Origin: Haematobacter massiliensis
GTDB taxonomy: Bacteria > Pseudomonadota > Alphaproteobacteria > Rhodobacterales > Rhodobacteraceae
Assembly: GCF_000740795.1 (NCBI RefSeq)
Contig: NZ_JGYG01000005.1
Location: forward strand, 62,001 to 126,000
DNA: 64,000 nucleotides
Direction of reading: 5' to 3'
Shown here: one piece after another, positions 31,693 to 40,573 of the stretch
How positions within the stretch are numbered: position 1 is the stretch's first letter
Layout: the number at the start of each line of letters is the position of its first letter
Translations under genes and position numbers: made by a program
Notes under the pieces: model-generated
Database searches by the model: none
What the model was told of the DNA's origin: nothing
Seen by the model: only the letters and a program-made list of their open reading frames with translations

Positions 31693-32862
31693 GTGACCCA
31701 AAGACCCCGGCGTCAGATCCTGACGCCGATCCTCCTACCGATATTGGCGGCCGGGCTGCTGGTGCAGGCGACGGTGCCGCTGGCCCGGATTCTTACCACC
31801 TATTCCGCTCTGGAGGCTGGCTTCGGACCAAAGGTCATCGGCCTTTTGTCTGCGGCCTTCGCGATCCTGCCGGTTTTTCTGACTGTCCTTCTCGGCCGGT
31901 TCAATGACCGGGGCGGAGCCAGGGGCGCGGCAATGGCGGGCTCCATCGGATTATTGATCGCCTGTCTGGCCCTGTGGCTGCTGCCGCCGTCGCTCTTTGG
32001 CCTGCTGGCCGCGACGGCGCTCCTGGGCATCGCGCAGACGCTGGTGCTGGCCTCGATGCAACTGATGATCTCGCGCAGTTCCAGCCGGATGCATCGCGAT
32101 GCAGTGCTGGGCAATTATATGGTCGCCGTCTCGCTCGGCCAGGCGCTGGGGCCGCTGTTTCTGGGCGTGGCCGACGGTCGGCCTCATGGGGCCGCCATTC
32201 CGGTTTTGGGAGCGGCCCTGCTGGTAGTGGCCATGCTCCAGCTGATACGGGTCTCTCCCAGCCGCAAGCGCGACGGCGATCGCGCCGAAATCCCGCTGTC
32301 GGAGATCGCCGCAACCCCCGGCCTGCCGTGGCTTATCATTCTGGGCAGCATCTGCGTTGCCTCGCAGGATCTGATCCTTGCTTTCCTGCCTTTGCTTGGG
32401 GTTGAGCGCGGTATCGCCCCCGCCGCCATCGGTATCCTGCTAAGCTTGCGCGCGGGTGCCGCAATGGTGTCGCGCATCTGCTTCAGCCGGGCGGTTCGCC
32501 TTCTGGGCCGCGGTCGGCTACTGCTGGCGGCAACGCTGATGGGCGGGCTTGGGCTGCTGGGGATCAGCCTGCCCCTGCCGGTCTGGGGGCTGGCAGTAGC
32601 CTTAGCGCTTACCGGCTTCGGCGTTGGTATCGCGCTGACAAGCACAGTATCGTTGACGATGGTGATAGCCCCCCCGGCCGCCCGCGGAACTGCCCTCTCA
32701 TTGCGCCTGACCGCGAACCGCATCGCGCAGTTCACGATTCCGATCATCGCTGGTGTCGCCGTCGGATCATTCGGCGCAGCAGGAGTTCTAGGCGTTTCCG
32801 GAGCAGCCCTGATGACCGCCACGCTGATGGCGCCACGGGCCTTTCGCCAGAAGAAGTTCTGA
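31693..32862 (+). CDS. MFS transporter
   Basis: A 389-aa, 12-helix major facilitator. It has the loop 2-3 motif LLGRFNDRGGARGAAM and a repeat-like second half starting near residue 205. Start is GTG at 31693, 9 bp after the ATPase stop. It is the last gene of the aldolase/ABC operon and may export a product or act as a second importer; the substrate is unknown. Confidence 0.82.
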   Translation: MTQRPRRQILTPILLPILAAGLLVQATVPLARILTTYSALEAGFGPKVIGLLSAAFAILPVFLTVLLGRFNDRGGARGAAMAGSIGLLIACLALWLLPPSLFGLLAATALLGIAQTLVLASMQLMISRSSSRMHRDAVLGNYMVAVSLGQALGPLFLGVADGRPHGAAIPVLGAALLVVAMLQLIRVSPSRKRDGDRAEIPLSEIAATPGLPWLIILGSICVASQDLILAFLPLLGVERGIAPAAIGILLSLRAGAAMVSRICFSRAVRLLGRGRLLLAATLMGGLGLLGISLPLPVWGLAVALALTGFGVGIALTSTVSLTMVIAPPAARGTALSLRLTANRIAQFTIPIIAGVAVGSFGAAGVLGVSGAALMTATLMAPRAFRQKKF

Positions 32863-33039
32863 GACCGGATTGAGTGGGGGGTGGCCAAACTCCTGGACCA
32901 ATGCCGATTCAGAATCCGGCTCCTTGGCGATTGGAGGAAAGGTTGCCCGCCACTCCAGATCAGCCGTGAAGGCAGACGCTAGAACGGCCAGCAACATATA
33001 TGTCCCAACCGTTCATAGGATAATATGGGCGAGCATCGC
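32863..33039. other. intergenic, no feature seen
   Basis: The gap between the MFS gene and the DUF892 pseudogene holds no supported gene or clear terminator. Confidence 0.4.
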
Positions 33040-33605
33040 TGCCTGAATGTCCGCGCCTCTCGCCGTAGCCGCTCCCGTTCCATATTCAAGGCGCAGAAGC
33101 CGCGGGCGCCAGCCTCCGCCGGACGATCTTGCAAGAACCAGCATCATCTGGCCCGGTCCCGACGGGGAGGGGCTGTCCGTGGCGATTTCCGCCATCAACT
33201 CCGCCGGCTCTTTCAGTCCAACTGCCTTCGCGCAGGCGATGAGGGAGCCATATCGCGAGGTCTCGTAGTGCTCGGCTGCTTGCGCCGCAGCAAGAATACC
33301 GGCTTCAAGCGTAAGCTGACCTTTAAAGTCCTCCATGACCTCATCGGCTTCTGCAGTAATACCGTTAACGGCATCGCAGGTCTTATCGCACGCAGCTTTT
33401 CCCAATCATATCGAACACCTGCCGAAGCGGTTCGATATGCGTACCCGTTTCGTCGCGATGCGAGGCGAATGCTTGCTTGAGATCCGGATCAGACGCGCCG
33501 CTCGCCAGCTTCTTAAGTGCCGTCAGTAGCTTTTTTCGGCATATCGGCATAATAGATATCCCGAAGGGTTTCATGAAAGAGCGTATCGAGCGTCTTGGCG
33601 GGCAT
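33040..33605 (-). pseudogene. DUF892 (YciE/YciF-type ferritin-like) pseudogene
   Basis: Three reading frames together spell a YciF-like protein. The first gives MPAKTLDTLFHETLRDIYYAD from an ATG at 33605 behind GAGGAA. The second gives KKLLTALKKLASGASDPDLK and on to HIEPLRQVFDMIGK. The third gives TCDAVNGITAEADEVMEDFK, then ILAAAQAAEHYETSRYGSLI. The first break coincides with an exact 8-bp tandem duplication (TCGGCATA, 33536-33551); the second is one extra base in an A-run (33397-33400). The C terminus is also unlike the family. Confidence 0.8.
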
Positions 33606-33677
33606 GGAGATTTCCTCACGGCAACGGTGCTATCGAACGCAAGGCAATGAAGCGTATGACAGAGGCCTAGGCCTAGC

Positions 33678-33857
33678 ATGCTCATTGGTTACGAACGCTC
33701 GGTGCATCGGGAGGTCGAGCGCCACTTGGAAACGGGTGCAGCCGCCAACCAGCAGGTGCGCTCCATCGCTTCTGCCCTTCCGCTCTTTTTCCTCCGTTCC
33801 AACCTTACCGAGCTCCGCCTTTCGCTGACAGCGCGGGCCGACCTATATTGCGGTTGA
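33678..33857 (+). other. possible 59-aa open frame of unknown function
   Basis: An ATG-to-TGA frame starting MLIGYERSVHREVERH lies between the DUF892 pseudogene and the cysteine-synthase-like gene. No ribosome-binding site or family is evident. The first five residues resemble a serine-recombinase start but the rest does not, so I treat it as doubtful. Confidence 0.15.
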
Positions 33858-33909
33858 CGGCTCGCGCTTGTCGTATTCAATTGTATGAATAAATTAGCAG
33901 CGCCCCTAC

Positions 33910-34932
33910 CTATCCCGTGACCGGCGGGGCAAGGTAGCGCTCGCCGCTATCTGCGAGGATCGTGACGATCAGCCGCCCGGTCATTTCCGGCCGTGCGGCG
34001 AGCCGCGCCGCGGCGGCGATGGCCGCGCCGCCGGAGAGGCCGACGAACAGCCCTTCTGTCCGGCATAGCGATGTTGCAGCCGCGCGTGCCTCGGGCGTGC
34101 CTACTTCCAGCCATTCATCGGCAAGACCCGGATCGTAGACGCCTGGCAGGGCCTCCGGTGGAATGTCGGAAATACGATGCACACCCTCGATCTGATCGGG
34201 ATAGGGATCGACTTCCGACGGCAGGGAAGAGAGCGCAGGCTCCACAACGGCTATATGGAGCGTGGGATTACGTTCTCTGAGATAACGGCCTACGCCCGAA
34301 ACGGTACCGCCCGTCCCCACCGTCGCGACCAGCGCATCAATCCGTCCCCCGGTGTCACGCCAGATCTCCGGCCCGGTGGTTTCATAGTGGATGCGAGGAT
34401 TGGCCTGATTGCCGATTTGATCGGCGAAGAATCCGTCCGGGTTCAGCGCCCTTATCTCCGCCAGCAGGATGTCTCTCGCGTTGGGTTCGAGAAAGCGCCG
34501 GTTCGGGATCTGCACCACCTCGGCGCCATAACTGCGCAAGAGGTCTATCTTGCCGGGATTGATGCAGTCCCGGGTATAGAAGCGGGTCCGGTAGCCTCGT
34601 GCGGCGCCGATTGCCGCAAGACCTATGCCGGTATTGCCGCTCGTCAGATCGAAGATCAGCGCTCCAGGACGAAGCTTCCCGGACCGCTCGCCTTCCCGGA
34701 TGATGGCCCAGGCGGTGCGGTCCTTTATGCTTCCGGCCGGATTGAGATATTCCACCTTCGCGACGATGCGCGCGCCCAACCCGTGGAAGCGGCGAAAGCG
34801 ATGAAGCTCCAGCAACGGCGTGTTACCAATGAGAGCCGTGATATCTTCATGGATCACCGCCGCCGGTTGCGTATAAGGCTGGGCGGACAGCGATGGGTTC
34901 TGCCGGACAAGCGGACCGGTCTCAAGCATCAT
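33910..34932 (-). CDS. PLP-dependent cysteine synthase/cystathionine beta-synthase-like enzyme
   Basis: A 340-aa fold-type II PLP enzyme. The PLP lysine is in NPAGSIKDRTA, the substrate loop is TSGNTGIGLAA, the phosphate-binding turn is TVGTGGTVSGVG, and GLSGGAAIAAA comes near the end. It should form or cleave a C-S bond at an activated serine or cysteine. In this operon it may capture sulfide or process the cysteine derivative released by the monooxygenases. Its ATG overlaps the upstream monooxygenase stop by 4 bp; it is the last gene of the sulfur operon. Confidence 0.83.
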   Translation of the reverse strand: MMLETGPLVRQNPSLSAQPYTQPAAVIHEDITALIGNTPLLELHRFRRFHGLGARIVAKVEYLNPAGSIKDRTAWAIIREGERSGKLRPGALIFDLTSGNTGIGLAAIGAARGYRTRFYTRDCINPGKIDLLRSYGAEVVQIPNRRFLEPNARDILLAEIRALNPDGFFADQIGNQANPRIHYETTGPEIWRDTGGRIDALVATVGTGGTVSGVGRYLRERNPTLHIAVVEPALSSLPSEVDPYPDQIEGVHRISDIPPEALPGVYDPGLADEWLEVGTPEARAAATSLCRTEGLFVGLSGGAAIAAAARLAARPEMTGRLIVTILADSGERYLAPPVTG

Positions 34933-35924
34933 ATGGCCTCCTTCTGCTTCATCTGATCTACGCCGCTCCGTTCCGGCAGCAGCTTCGCCATGTCGGTCAG
35001 GATTTGCTCGTAATCCTCCACCGCGAATTCGTAGGGGAGTTCCAGGCGCAGTTCGCGGGACACCGCCGCTACAGGGTCGCGAGAAAGGGCCGCCGCGATC
35101 TCCTCCACCGTGCCGACGATATCGGGGAGAAACAGCGTCCGCCGGGCGCCCTGCGGTGCCCGCGTCCGGGCCTGGCGACTGCGGGCAAAATCCGCATAGC
35201 GGCGTCGCGCCGCGAAATCGGCGCTGTCCGTTGGCAGGATCACGCGACCAAGGCCAATACGCGTGCCTCCCGCGCGGCGGTACGTGTCGATGAGCCGCCG
35301 TTGCGCCGTCAGGAAGTCATCGGTGTCTTCTCCGGAAACGATGTTGCCGGTCAGCAGATGAAACCCGGCACCGCCGGCCCAGGCGGCGGAGCGCTGCGAA
35401 CCGCCGCCATACCAGAGCCGCTGCGCCAGCCCGCGGGCCACGGGTTGCAGTCGGGGCGGCTGTGCACCGGCGGCATTGCCTGCAACCTCCTCCGGGCTGA
35501 GCAACGGGCTGGCGATCAGCCGGGCCAGTTCCTCCGCCCGGGCATGGCCGTAGTCTGCCTCCGCCGGATAGCCGCCGATCAGCGCGGCAAAGGGCGGGGG
35601 TCCGACGGAAACCCCCACGTTCAGCCGCCCGCGGGAGAGCACATCCACGGTCGCAAGATCCTCCGCCAACCGGAACGGGTGCTCATAGCCCAGCTGGATC
35701 ACGGCTGTGCCAAGTCCGATGCTCCGGGTCCGCTGGCTGGCGGCAGCAAGGAACGTCGCCGCCGAGGAGATGCCGCGCTCAAGATGCCGTTGACGCACCC
35801 ATCCGCTGTCATATCCCAGCCGCTCGCCCAGCTCGAAGAGGCGGAGCGTCGCCTCCAGCCCCGCGAAGGGATCCTCTTCGGCATAGTTGCCGGGGACCAG
35901 AAAGGCGACGTGATCGAAGGCCAT
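34929..35924 (-). CDS. LLM-class flavin-dependent monooxygenase
   Basis: A 331-aa luciferase-like protein beginning FDHVAFLVPGNYAEEDPFAGLEATL, with RTRSIGLGTAVIQLGYEHPFRLAEDLATVDVLSRGRLNVGVSVG. It should use FMNH2 and oxygen. Substrate is unknown; the operon suggests an organosulfur compound. The ATG at 35924 follows GAGGTG and is preferred to GTG codons just upstream. It lies 13 bp after the binding-protein gene. Confidence 0.8.
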   Translation of the reverse strand: MAFDHVAFLVPGNYAEEDPFAGLEATLRLFELGERLGYDSGWVRQRHLERGISSAATFLAAASQRTRSIGLGTAVIQLGYEHPFRLAEDLATVDVLSRGRLNVGVSVGPPPFAALIGGYPAEADYGHARAEELARLIASPLLSPEEVAGNAAGAQPPRLQPVARGLAQRLWYGGGSQRSAAWAGGAGFHLLTGNIVSGEDTDDFLTAQRRLIDTYRRAGGTRIGLGRVILPTDSADFAARRRYADFARSRQARTRAPQGARRTLFLPDIVGTVEEIAAALSRDPVAAVSRELRLELPYEFAVEDYEQILTDMAKLLPERSGVDQMKQKEAI

Positions 35925-35937
35925 GCGCACCACCTCG

Positions 35938-36894
35938 TCAGTACTTGGGCAGGCCGGGCGGATTGGTGCGGCTTTCGGGGAGAGTCTCCTCCGTCAGCTG
36001 CCAGCGTTGCAGCACAGCCGCATAACTCCCGTCGAGAATTGCCCCGTTGATGGCCTCCGTCACCGCCTCTGCCAGACCCGACCCCTTCCGCGTCGTGACC
36101 GCCACGTCGGACCGCTCCGGCCAGCCCGCTGAAAGCGTGCCAACCCTGCGGATATCCCCGTCCCGCGCGGCGATATAGACAAGCTGTGCATTCGGCTGGA
36201 CGATCACATCCGCCCGGCCCGAGCGCAGCGCGATGAGCCGCGTGGCCTCATCGTCGAAATACTGCAGCTCCGCGGGAGGAAGTCCGGCGGCCCGGTTCAG
36301 CTTGTCCCAGGCGAGCAGGATGCGCTCCTGATTGGTGCCGGCACCGACGATGATCCGCAGCCCGGCGATATCCTTCGGTTCCACGATGCTGTCGATCCCC
36401 CGGCCCTCAAGCGTGAAGAACCCGTGCAGCCCCTGCCGGTAGGTGGAGAAGTCGAACTTCTCCTTTCGCTCCTCCGTCACCCCGACGTTGGAGATCACGG
36501 CATCGTATTTGCGGGAGACAAGCCCCAGTGGCCAGTCCGCCCAGGCCACGACCACGGTCTTCAGCTCGAGCCCCAGCGCGTCGGCGATCAGGCGCGCGAT
36601 GTCTGGATCGGCGCCAACTACCGTCTTTGCATCATTGGCATATGTGGAAAGCGGCGGCCCGCCCGAGGCCGTGTTGGCAATGGTGAAGAAGCCCGGATTG
36701 GCGAAGGCGAAATCCTGCGGCAGCTTGGCGATGGCCGCCGGGTTCCGGGCGGTATGGATCAGGTCTTTGCGATCCGGATCAAGATCGAAGACATCCGCCG
36801 CAGCCCATCCCGGCCCGCAGGCAGAGGTGAAGGCCACACCGATGGCAAAGCTGCTGAGAAATCGGATGAAACCACGGCGGGAGAACGGGATCAT
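35938..36894 (-). CDS. amino-acid-type ABC substrate-binding protein 1 (family 3)
   Basis: A 318-aa periplasmic binding protein with a twin-arginine-like signal (SRRGFIRFL) and hydrophobic stretch. Family 3 features are GADPDIARLIADALGLEL, SRKYDAVISNVGVTEERKEKFDFSTYRQ and a C-terminal NPPGLPKY. It is a clear paralogue of the adjacent gene at 36928-37863. Several cystine/S-cysteine importers have two binding proteins. The start chosen is ATG 36894; TTG at 36906 is an alternative. Confidence 0.85.
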   Translation of the reverse strand: MIPFSRRGFIRFLSSFAIGVAFTSACGPGWAAADVFDLDPDRKDLIHTARNPAAIAKLPQDFAFANPGFFTIANTASGGPPLSTYANDAKTVVGADPDIARLIADALGLELKTVVVAWADWPLGLVSRKYDAVISNVGVTEERKEKFDFSTYRQGLHGFFTLEGRGIDSIVEPKDIAGLRIIVGAGTNQERILLAWDKLNRAAGLPPAELQYFDDEATRLIALRSGRADVIVQPNAQLVYIAARDGDIRRVGTLSAGWPERSDVAVTTRKGSGLAEAVTEAINGAILDGSYAAVLQRWQLTEETLPESRTNPPGLPKY

Positions 36895-36927
36895 GGAAGT
36901 GTCCAATCGTCTGATGCGTTTTGGGGC

Positions 36928-37863
36928 TTACTTCTTCGGAAGACCCGGCGGGTTGACCCGGCTTTCCGCTATGGCCTCTGCCGAAAGGTTCCAGCGCGCC
37001 AGCGTTCGGGCATAGGCGCCGCTCGCGATCTGCGCGTTCAGAGCCGTGGAGATTGCTGGCGCGAGGCCGGAGCCCTTCTTCACTGCCACCGCGATCTCCG
37101 CCGTGACGGGCCAGCCACCGGACAGGGTGCCGACGGCGCGGGTCTTGCCTTCCTGCGCTGCCTGAAAGGCGGAGGTGGCATTGGGCCCGAGATAGGCATC
37201 AATGCGCCCGGACTGGAGCGCGAGGTCCAGCACCGGCTGATCGTCGAAATAGAGGACTTCGGTCGCAGGCAGACCCTTCGCCTGGTTCTCCTCTATCCAG
37301 CGCAGGAGGATCTGCTCCTGATTGGTGCCGGAGGAGACCGAAACCTTCAGCCCCGCAATGTCTGCCGCGCTGTCGATATGGGTGATGGGGCTGGCGGCGG
37401 CGACGTACCAGCCAAGAAGATCAGAGCGGTAGGTGGCGAAGTCGAACTTCTCCTTCCGCTCCTCCGTCACGGTGACGTTGTGGATCACCGCATCGTATTT
37501 TCCAGATACAAGACCAAGAGGCCAATCAGCCCAGGCGACGGGGATGAGCTCCAATTCCAGACCGAGGCTGTCGGCCACCAGTTGCGCAATGTCGGGCTCA
37601 CCACCGACAGGGGTGCGCGTGTCCGTGGCATAGGCCGCGAAGGGCAGCCTGTTCGGCACAGACGCCACGGTGAGTTTGCCCGGCGACACGAAATGGAAGC
37701 CGGCAGGAAGCGCCGTGATGGCCTCCTCTACCCGGTCCACGCGGATGCGGTCCGGTTGCTCGGGGCTGAGATCGACCGCAGGCGCGGCGGCATGGGCCGG
37801 AAGCAGCGGAGACAGCAGTGTCGCAGCGATCAGGGCCGCACTTTTCAGAAAGGAGGAAGACAT
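36928..37863 (-). CDS. amino-acid-type ABC substrate-binding protein 2 (family 3)
   Basis: A 311-aa binding protein with a Sec signal peptide ending LLPAHA-AA. It shares with its neighbour the stretches VAWADWPLGLVSGKYDAV, TEERKEKFDFATYR and the C-terminal NPPGLPKK, so the pair arose by tandem duplication. An AGAGGT site precedes the ATG at 37863. It lies 186 bp after the transporter gene, a gap that contains a strong hairpin. Confidence 0.87.
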   Translation of the reverse strand: MSSSFLKSAALIAATLLSPLLPAHAAAPAVDLSPEQPDRIRVDRVEEAITALPAGFHFVSPGKLTVASVPNRLPFAAYATDTRTPVGGEPDIAQLVADSLGLELELIPVAWADWPLGLVSGKYDAVIHNVTVTEERKEKFDFATYRSDLLGWYVAAASPITHIDSAADIAGLKVSVSSGTNQEQILLRWIEENQAKGLPATEVLYFDDQPVLDLALQSGRIDAYLGPNATSAFQAAQEGKTRAVGTLSGGWPVTAEIAVAVKKGSGLAPAISTALNAQIASGAYARTLARWNLSAEAIAESRVNPPGLPKK

Positions 37864-37966
37864 GGGAAAACCTCTTTGGAAAAACAGGAGATCATGGCCT
37901 TTTGCTCACCCAGCGGGCACCGGCATTCTCGGCGATAGCGTTGCTATCCGTGCGCATTTCGGCTGG

Positions 37967-38003
37967 CCCGTCCTCGCACCCGGAAGGGCGGTGCGAAGAC
38001 GGG
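37967..38003 (-). other. strong hairpin between transporter and binding-protein genes
   Basis: A 13-bp stem with one mismatch (37967-37980 pairing 37990-38003) and 9-nt loop lies in the 186-bp gap. A second small perfect stem (GATAGC/GCTATC, 37934-37948) follows on the transcript. No U-tract is attached. The likely role is partial termination or mRNA processing that sets binding-protein level apart from transporter level. Confidence 0.5.
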
Positions 38004-38049
38004 CGACAGCACAGGCGCGGCGGGAGGGGCCGCGACCGTGACGCGGGGT

Positions 38050-39825
38050 TCAGAGCACGCGGCCCAGAAACTCCGCCGTGCGGGGATGCTCAGGTCGGCT
38101 GAAGAACCGTTCGGGAGGAGCGGATTCCACCACCCTGCCCCGGTCCATGAACACGACGGTGTCCGCCACCTCACGCGCGAAGCCCATCTCATGCGTGACG
38201 ATGATGAGCGTAACGCCAGAACGGGCGAGTTCGCGGATCACTGCAAGCACCTCCCCCACCAGTTCGGGATCAAGGGCGGAGGTCGGCTCATCGAAGAGCA
38301 GAACCTTCGGTTTCAGGGCTAGCGTCCGAGCGATGGCGACCCGCTGCTGCTGGCCACCGGAGAGCTGCCGGGGATAGGCACCGGCCTTGTCGGCTAGCCC
38401 CACGCGGGCAAGCAGATCCCGCGCCAATCGCTCCGCCGCCGCATGGGACAGGCCGCGCACGGCGATCGGAGCAGTGACGATATTCTCCAGCACCGTCAGA
38501 TGCGGGAACAGATTGAAGTTCTGGAACACCATGCCGACATCGGCGCGGCGTCTCAGAATATCCCGCTCCCGCAGTTCATGAAGCGCATCCCCGTCGCGCC
38601 GATAGCCGATCAATTCGCCGTCGATGGAGATGAAACCTTCGTCCACCCGCTCAAGATGGTTGATCGAGCGCAGCAGCGTCGATTTGCCGGAACCGGACTG
38701 GCCCAGGATCGCGGTGACCGAACCGGCCGGGAAGGTCAGCGACACATCGCTGAGCACCTTGTTCGCTCCATAGCTCTTGGAGACGTGCTCGACATTCACC
38801 GTGCCGCCGGTCGGGAGCGCCTCTGCCCAGCCGGATGACGAAGCGGAAGGCGGAGCAGCTGCTCTCTGCGGAGAGTCTGCCCGTCTCGCAGACAGGATCC
38901 CGCCACGTTCCAGAACTGAGCGGAAAAGGTTTGGTGGAGGAGTGCGCAGCGCGCCGCGCGCGAAATGACGCTCCACGAAATACTGCACCAGCGACAACAC
39001 CGAGAGGATCACGAGATACCACACCGTCGCAACCATCAGCAGCGGGATCACCTCCAGATTGCGCCGATAGATGATCTGCACGGTATAGAAAAGTTCCGGG
39101 ATCGCCAGGACATAGACCATGGAAGTCCCCTTGGCCAAGCCGATCACTTCGTTGAAGGCCGTTGGGAGGAAGGCCCGCATGGCCTGCGGCAGAACGATGC
39201 GCCGCGACTGAAGGCCCTTGGGCAGACCGAGCGCCGCCGCCGCCTCATGCTGACCCTGATCCACGGAGAGGATCCCTCCCCGGATGGCTTCGGCCGAAAA
39301 CGCGCCGAGGTTCAGGGTGAGACCGATCACCGCCGCCCAGAACGGCGTCAGGAACTGCGTGGTCGGATAGCTCCAGAAGGTGATCGACGTGTAAGGGATG
39401 CCGAGCGACAGCGTCTCATAAAGATAGCCAAGGTTGTTGAGCAGCAGCAGAAGGACGATCAGCGGAATGGACCGGAACAGCCAGATGAACCCCCAGGCGA
39501 CAGCGACCATCAATGGCGAGGATGATACCCGTGCCAGCGCCAGCACCGTGCCGAGAGCAAACCCGAAGATCGAGCCAAGCAGCGTGAGCCAGAGCGTCCG
39601 CCCCAGACCCACCAGCACGGGTTCCGAGAAGAACCATTCCGCAAAGACCGGCCAGCCCCAGCGCGGGTTGCCCAGCACCGAATTCAGCACCGCGGCCAGC
39701 ACCACAGCACCCGCCAATGTGGCGAACAGACGCCCGTAGTTGCGGGCGGGAACGATGCGCAGCCCATCAAAACGCCCCGGCTGCCGCGAAGATGCGGCAG
39801 TGGCGGGAAAATCGGTGGCGGTCAT
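38050..39825 (-). CDS. fused amino-acid ABC permease-ATPase
   Basis: A 591-aa fusion. Residues about 30-290 are a polar-amino-acid permease (LGRTLWLTLLGSIFGFALG, EAIRGGILSVDQGQHEAAAALGL, LPTAFNEVIGLAKGTS). After a Ser/Ala-rich linker, residues about 345-590 are a GlnQ-type ATPase with [26 protein letters not shown] and [13 protein letters not shown] homodimer would make a whole inner-membrane importer. It serves the two binding proteins encoded downstream. Confidence 0.9.
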   Translation of the reverse strand: MTATDFPATAASSRQPGRFDGLRIVPARNYGRLFATLAGAVVLAAVLNSVLGNPRWGWPVFAEWFFSEPVLVGLGRTLWLTLLGSIFGFALGTVLALARVSSSPLMVAVAWGFIWLFRSIPLIVLLLLLNNLGYLYETLSLGIPYTSITFWSYPTTQFLTPFWAAVIGLTLNLGAFSAEAIRGGILSVDQGQHEAAAALGLPKGLQSRRIVLPQAMRAFLPTAFNEVIGLAKGTSMVYVLAIPELFYTVQIIYRRNLEVIPLLMVATVWYLVILSVLSLVQYFVERHFARGALRTPPPNLFRSVLERGGILSARRADSPQRAAAPPSASSSGWAEALPTGGTVNVEHVSKSYGANKVLSDVSLTFPAGSVTAILGQSGSGKSTLLRSINHLERVDEGFISIDGELIGYRRDGDALHELRERDILRRRADVGMVFQNFNLFPHLTVLENIVTAPIAVRGLSHAAAERLARDLLARVGLADKAGAYPRQLSGGQQQRVAIARTLALKPKVLLFDEPTSALDPELVGEVLAVIRELARSGVTLIIVTHEMGFAREVADTVVFMDRGRVVESAPPERFFSRPEHPRTAEFLGRVL

Positions 39826-39946
39826 GTGATGTCCTTTCCTGCCGCCTTTGGATCACGCAGAAGCGGGGGCACAACCTGGGGATGGCGCAAGACGAAGGCC
39901 GCGGCCCAGCGATCGCGATGACGCATCAGTGGACGGGCCGCGCGTT

Positions 39947-40573
39947 TCATTCCGCGGCCTCGCGGAAAGCGTGTTCGGCGGCTATCTTCGCGGCGTGGGC
40001 AGCCTTCGCCAGACGAGTGCGTTCGGTCGCTTCCTCCGGCGTGGCGGCCGGCTCCTTGAGCGGCGTCGTGCCCGGTTGACCGGCCTTGGCCCCGATATGC
40101 TTCTCAAAGGGCAGCGTCCGGTAAAGAGCGCGGTCGACAGCAGGGTCGAAAAGCCGCCGATAGCCGAGCGAGACGTAAAGCGCCTCCGCCTCCGGCTGCC
40201 GGAATCCCGTGGTGAGATAGAGCCGCGTATAGCCAAGTGCCGCTGCGCTTTCCTCCAGCGCCAGAACGATCTGCCGCGCCAGCCCCTGCTTGCGCAGATC
40301 GGGCCGGGTCCAGATCCGCTTCAGCTCTGCCGTCTCGGCATCATGGCGCATGAACGCCCCTCCGCCGATTGTCTCATCCTCCCGCCGGATAAGCAGGAAA
40401 TCCCCGGTAGGCGGCGCGAAAGCCTCAGGCGGGTAGCGATAGACCTCCGCGCGTGCGCCGGCCGGGTCGAAGGTGGTGCCGTAGCGGATGTCGTACTCGC
40501 GGATCAGATCCTCGATCAGCGGCTGGGCTTCCGGCGCATGCGGCGAGGAACGGAGGATGACGGCGGATGTCAT
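39947..40573 (-). CDS. GNAT-family N-acetyltransferase
   Basis: A 208-aa acetyltransferase. The acetyl-CoA loop is RIWTRPDLRKQGLARQIVLALEESA and the C-terminal fold element YLTTGFRQPEAEALYVSLGYRRLF is typical. A charged, Ala-rich tail of about 45 residues is unusual. In the Bacillus ytm/yxe operons the equivalent SnaA/SnaB enzymes acetylate S-substituted cysteines before oxidation; the same job is inferred here. The ATG overlaps the M20 hydrolase stop by 4 bp. Confidence 0.83.
   Translation of the reverse strand: MTSAVILRSSPHAPEAQPLIEDLIREYDIRYGTTFDPAGARAEVYRYPPEAFAPPTGDFLLIRREDETIGGGAFMRHDAETAELKRIWTRPDLRKQGLARQIVLALEESAAALGYTRLYLTTGFRQPEAEALYVSLGYRRLFDPAVDRALYRTLPFEKHIGAKAGQPGTTPLKEPAATPEEATERTRLAKAAHAAKIAAEHAFREAAE

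Noticed and set aside
33678-33857. serine recombinase fragment
   Set aside because: Only the first five residues resemble a resolvase start; the catalytic region is absent.
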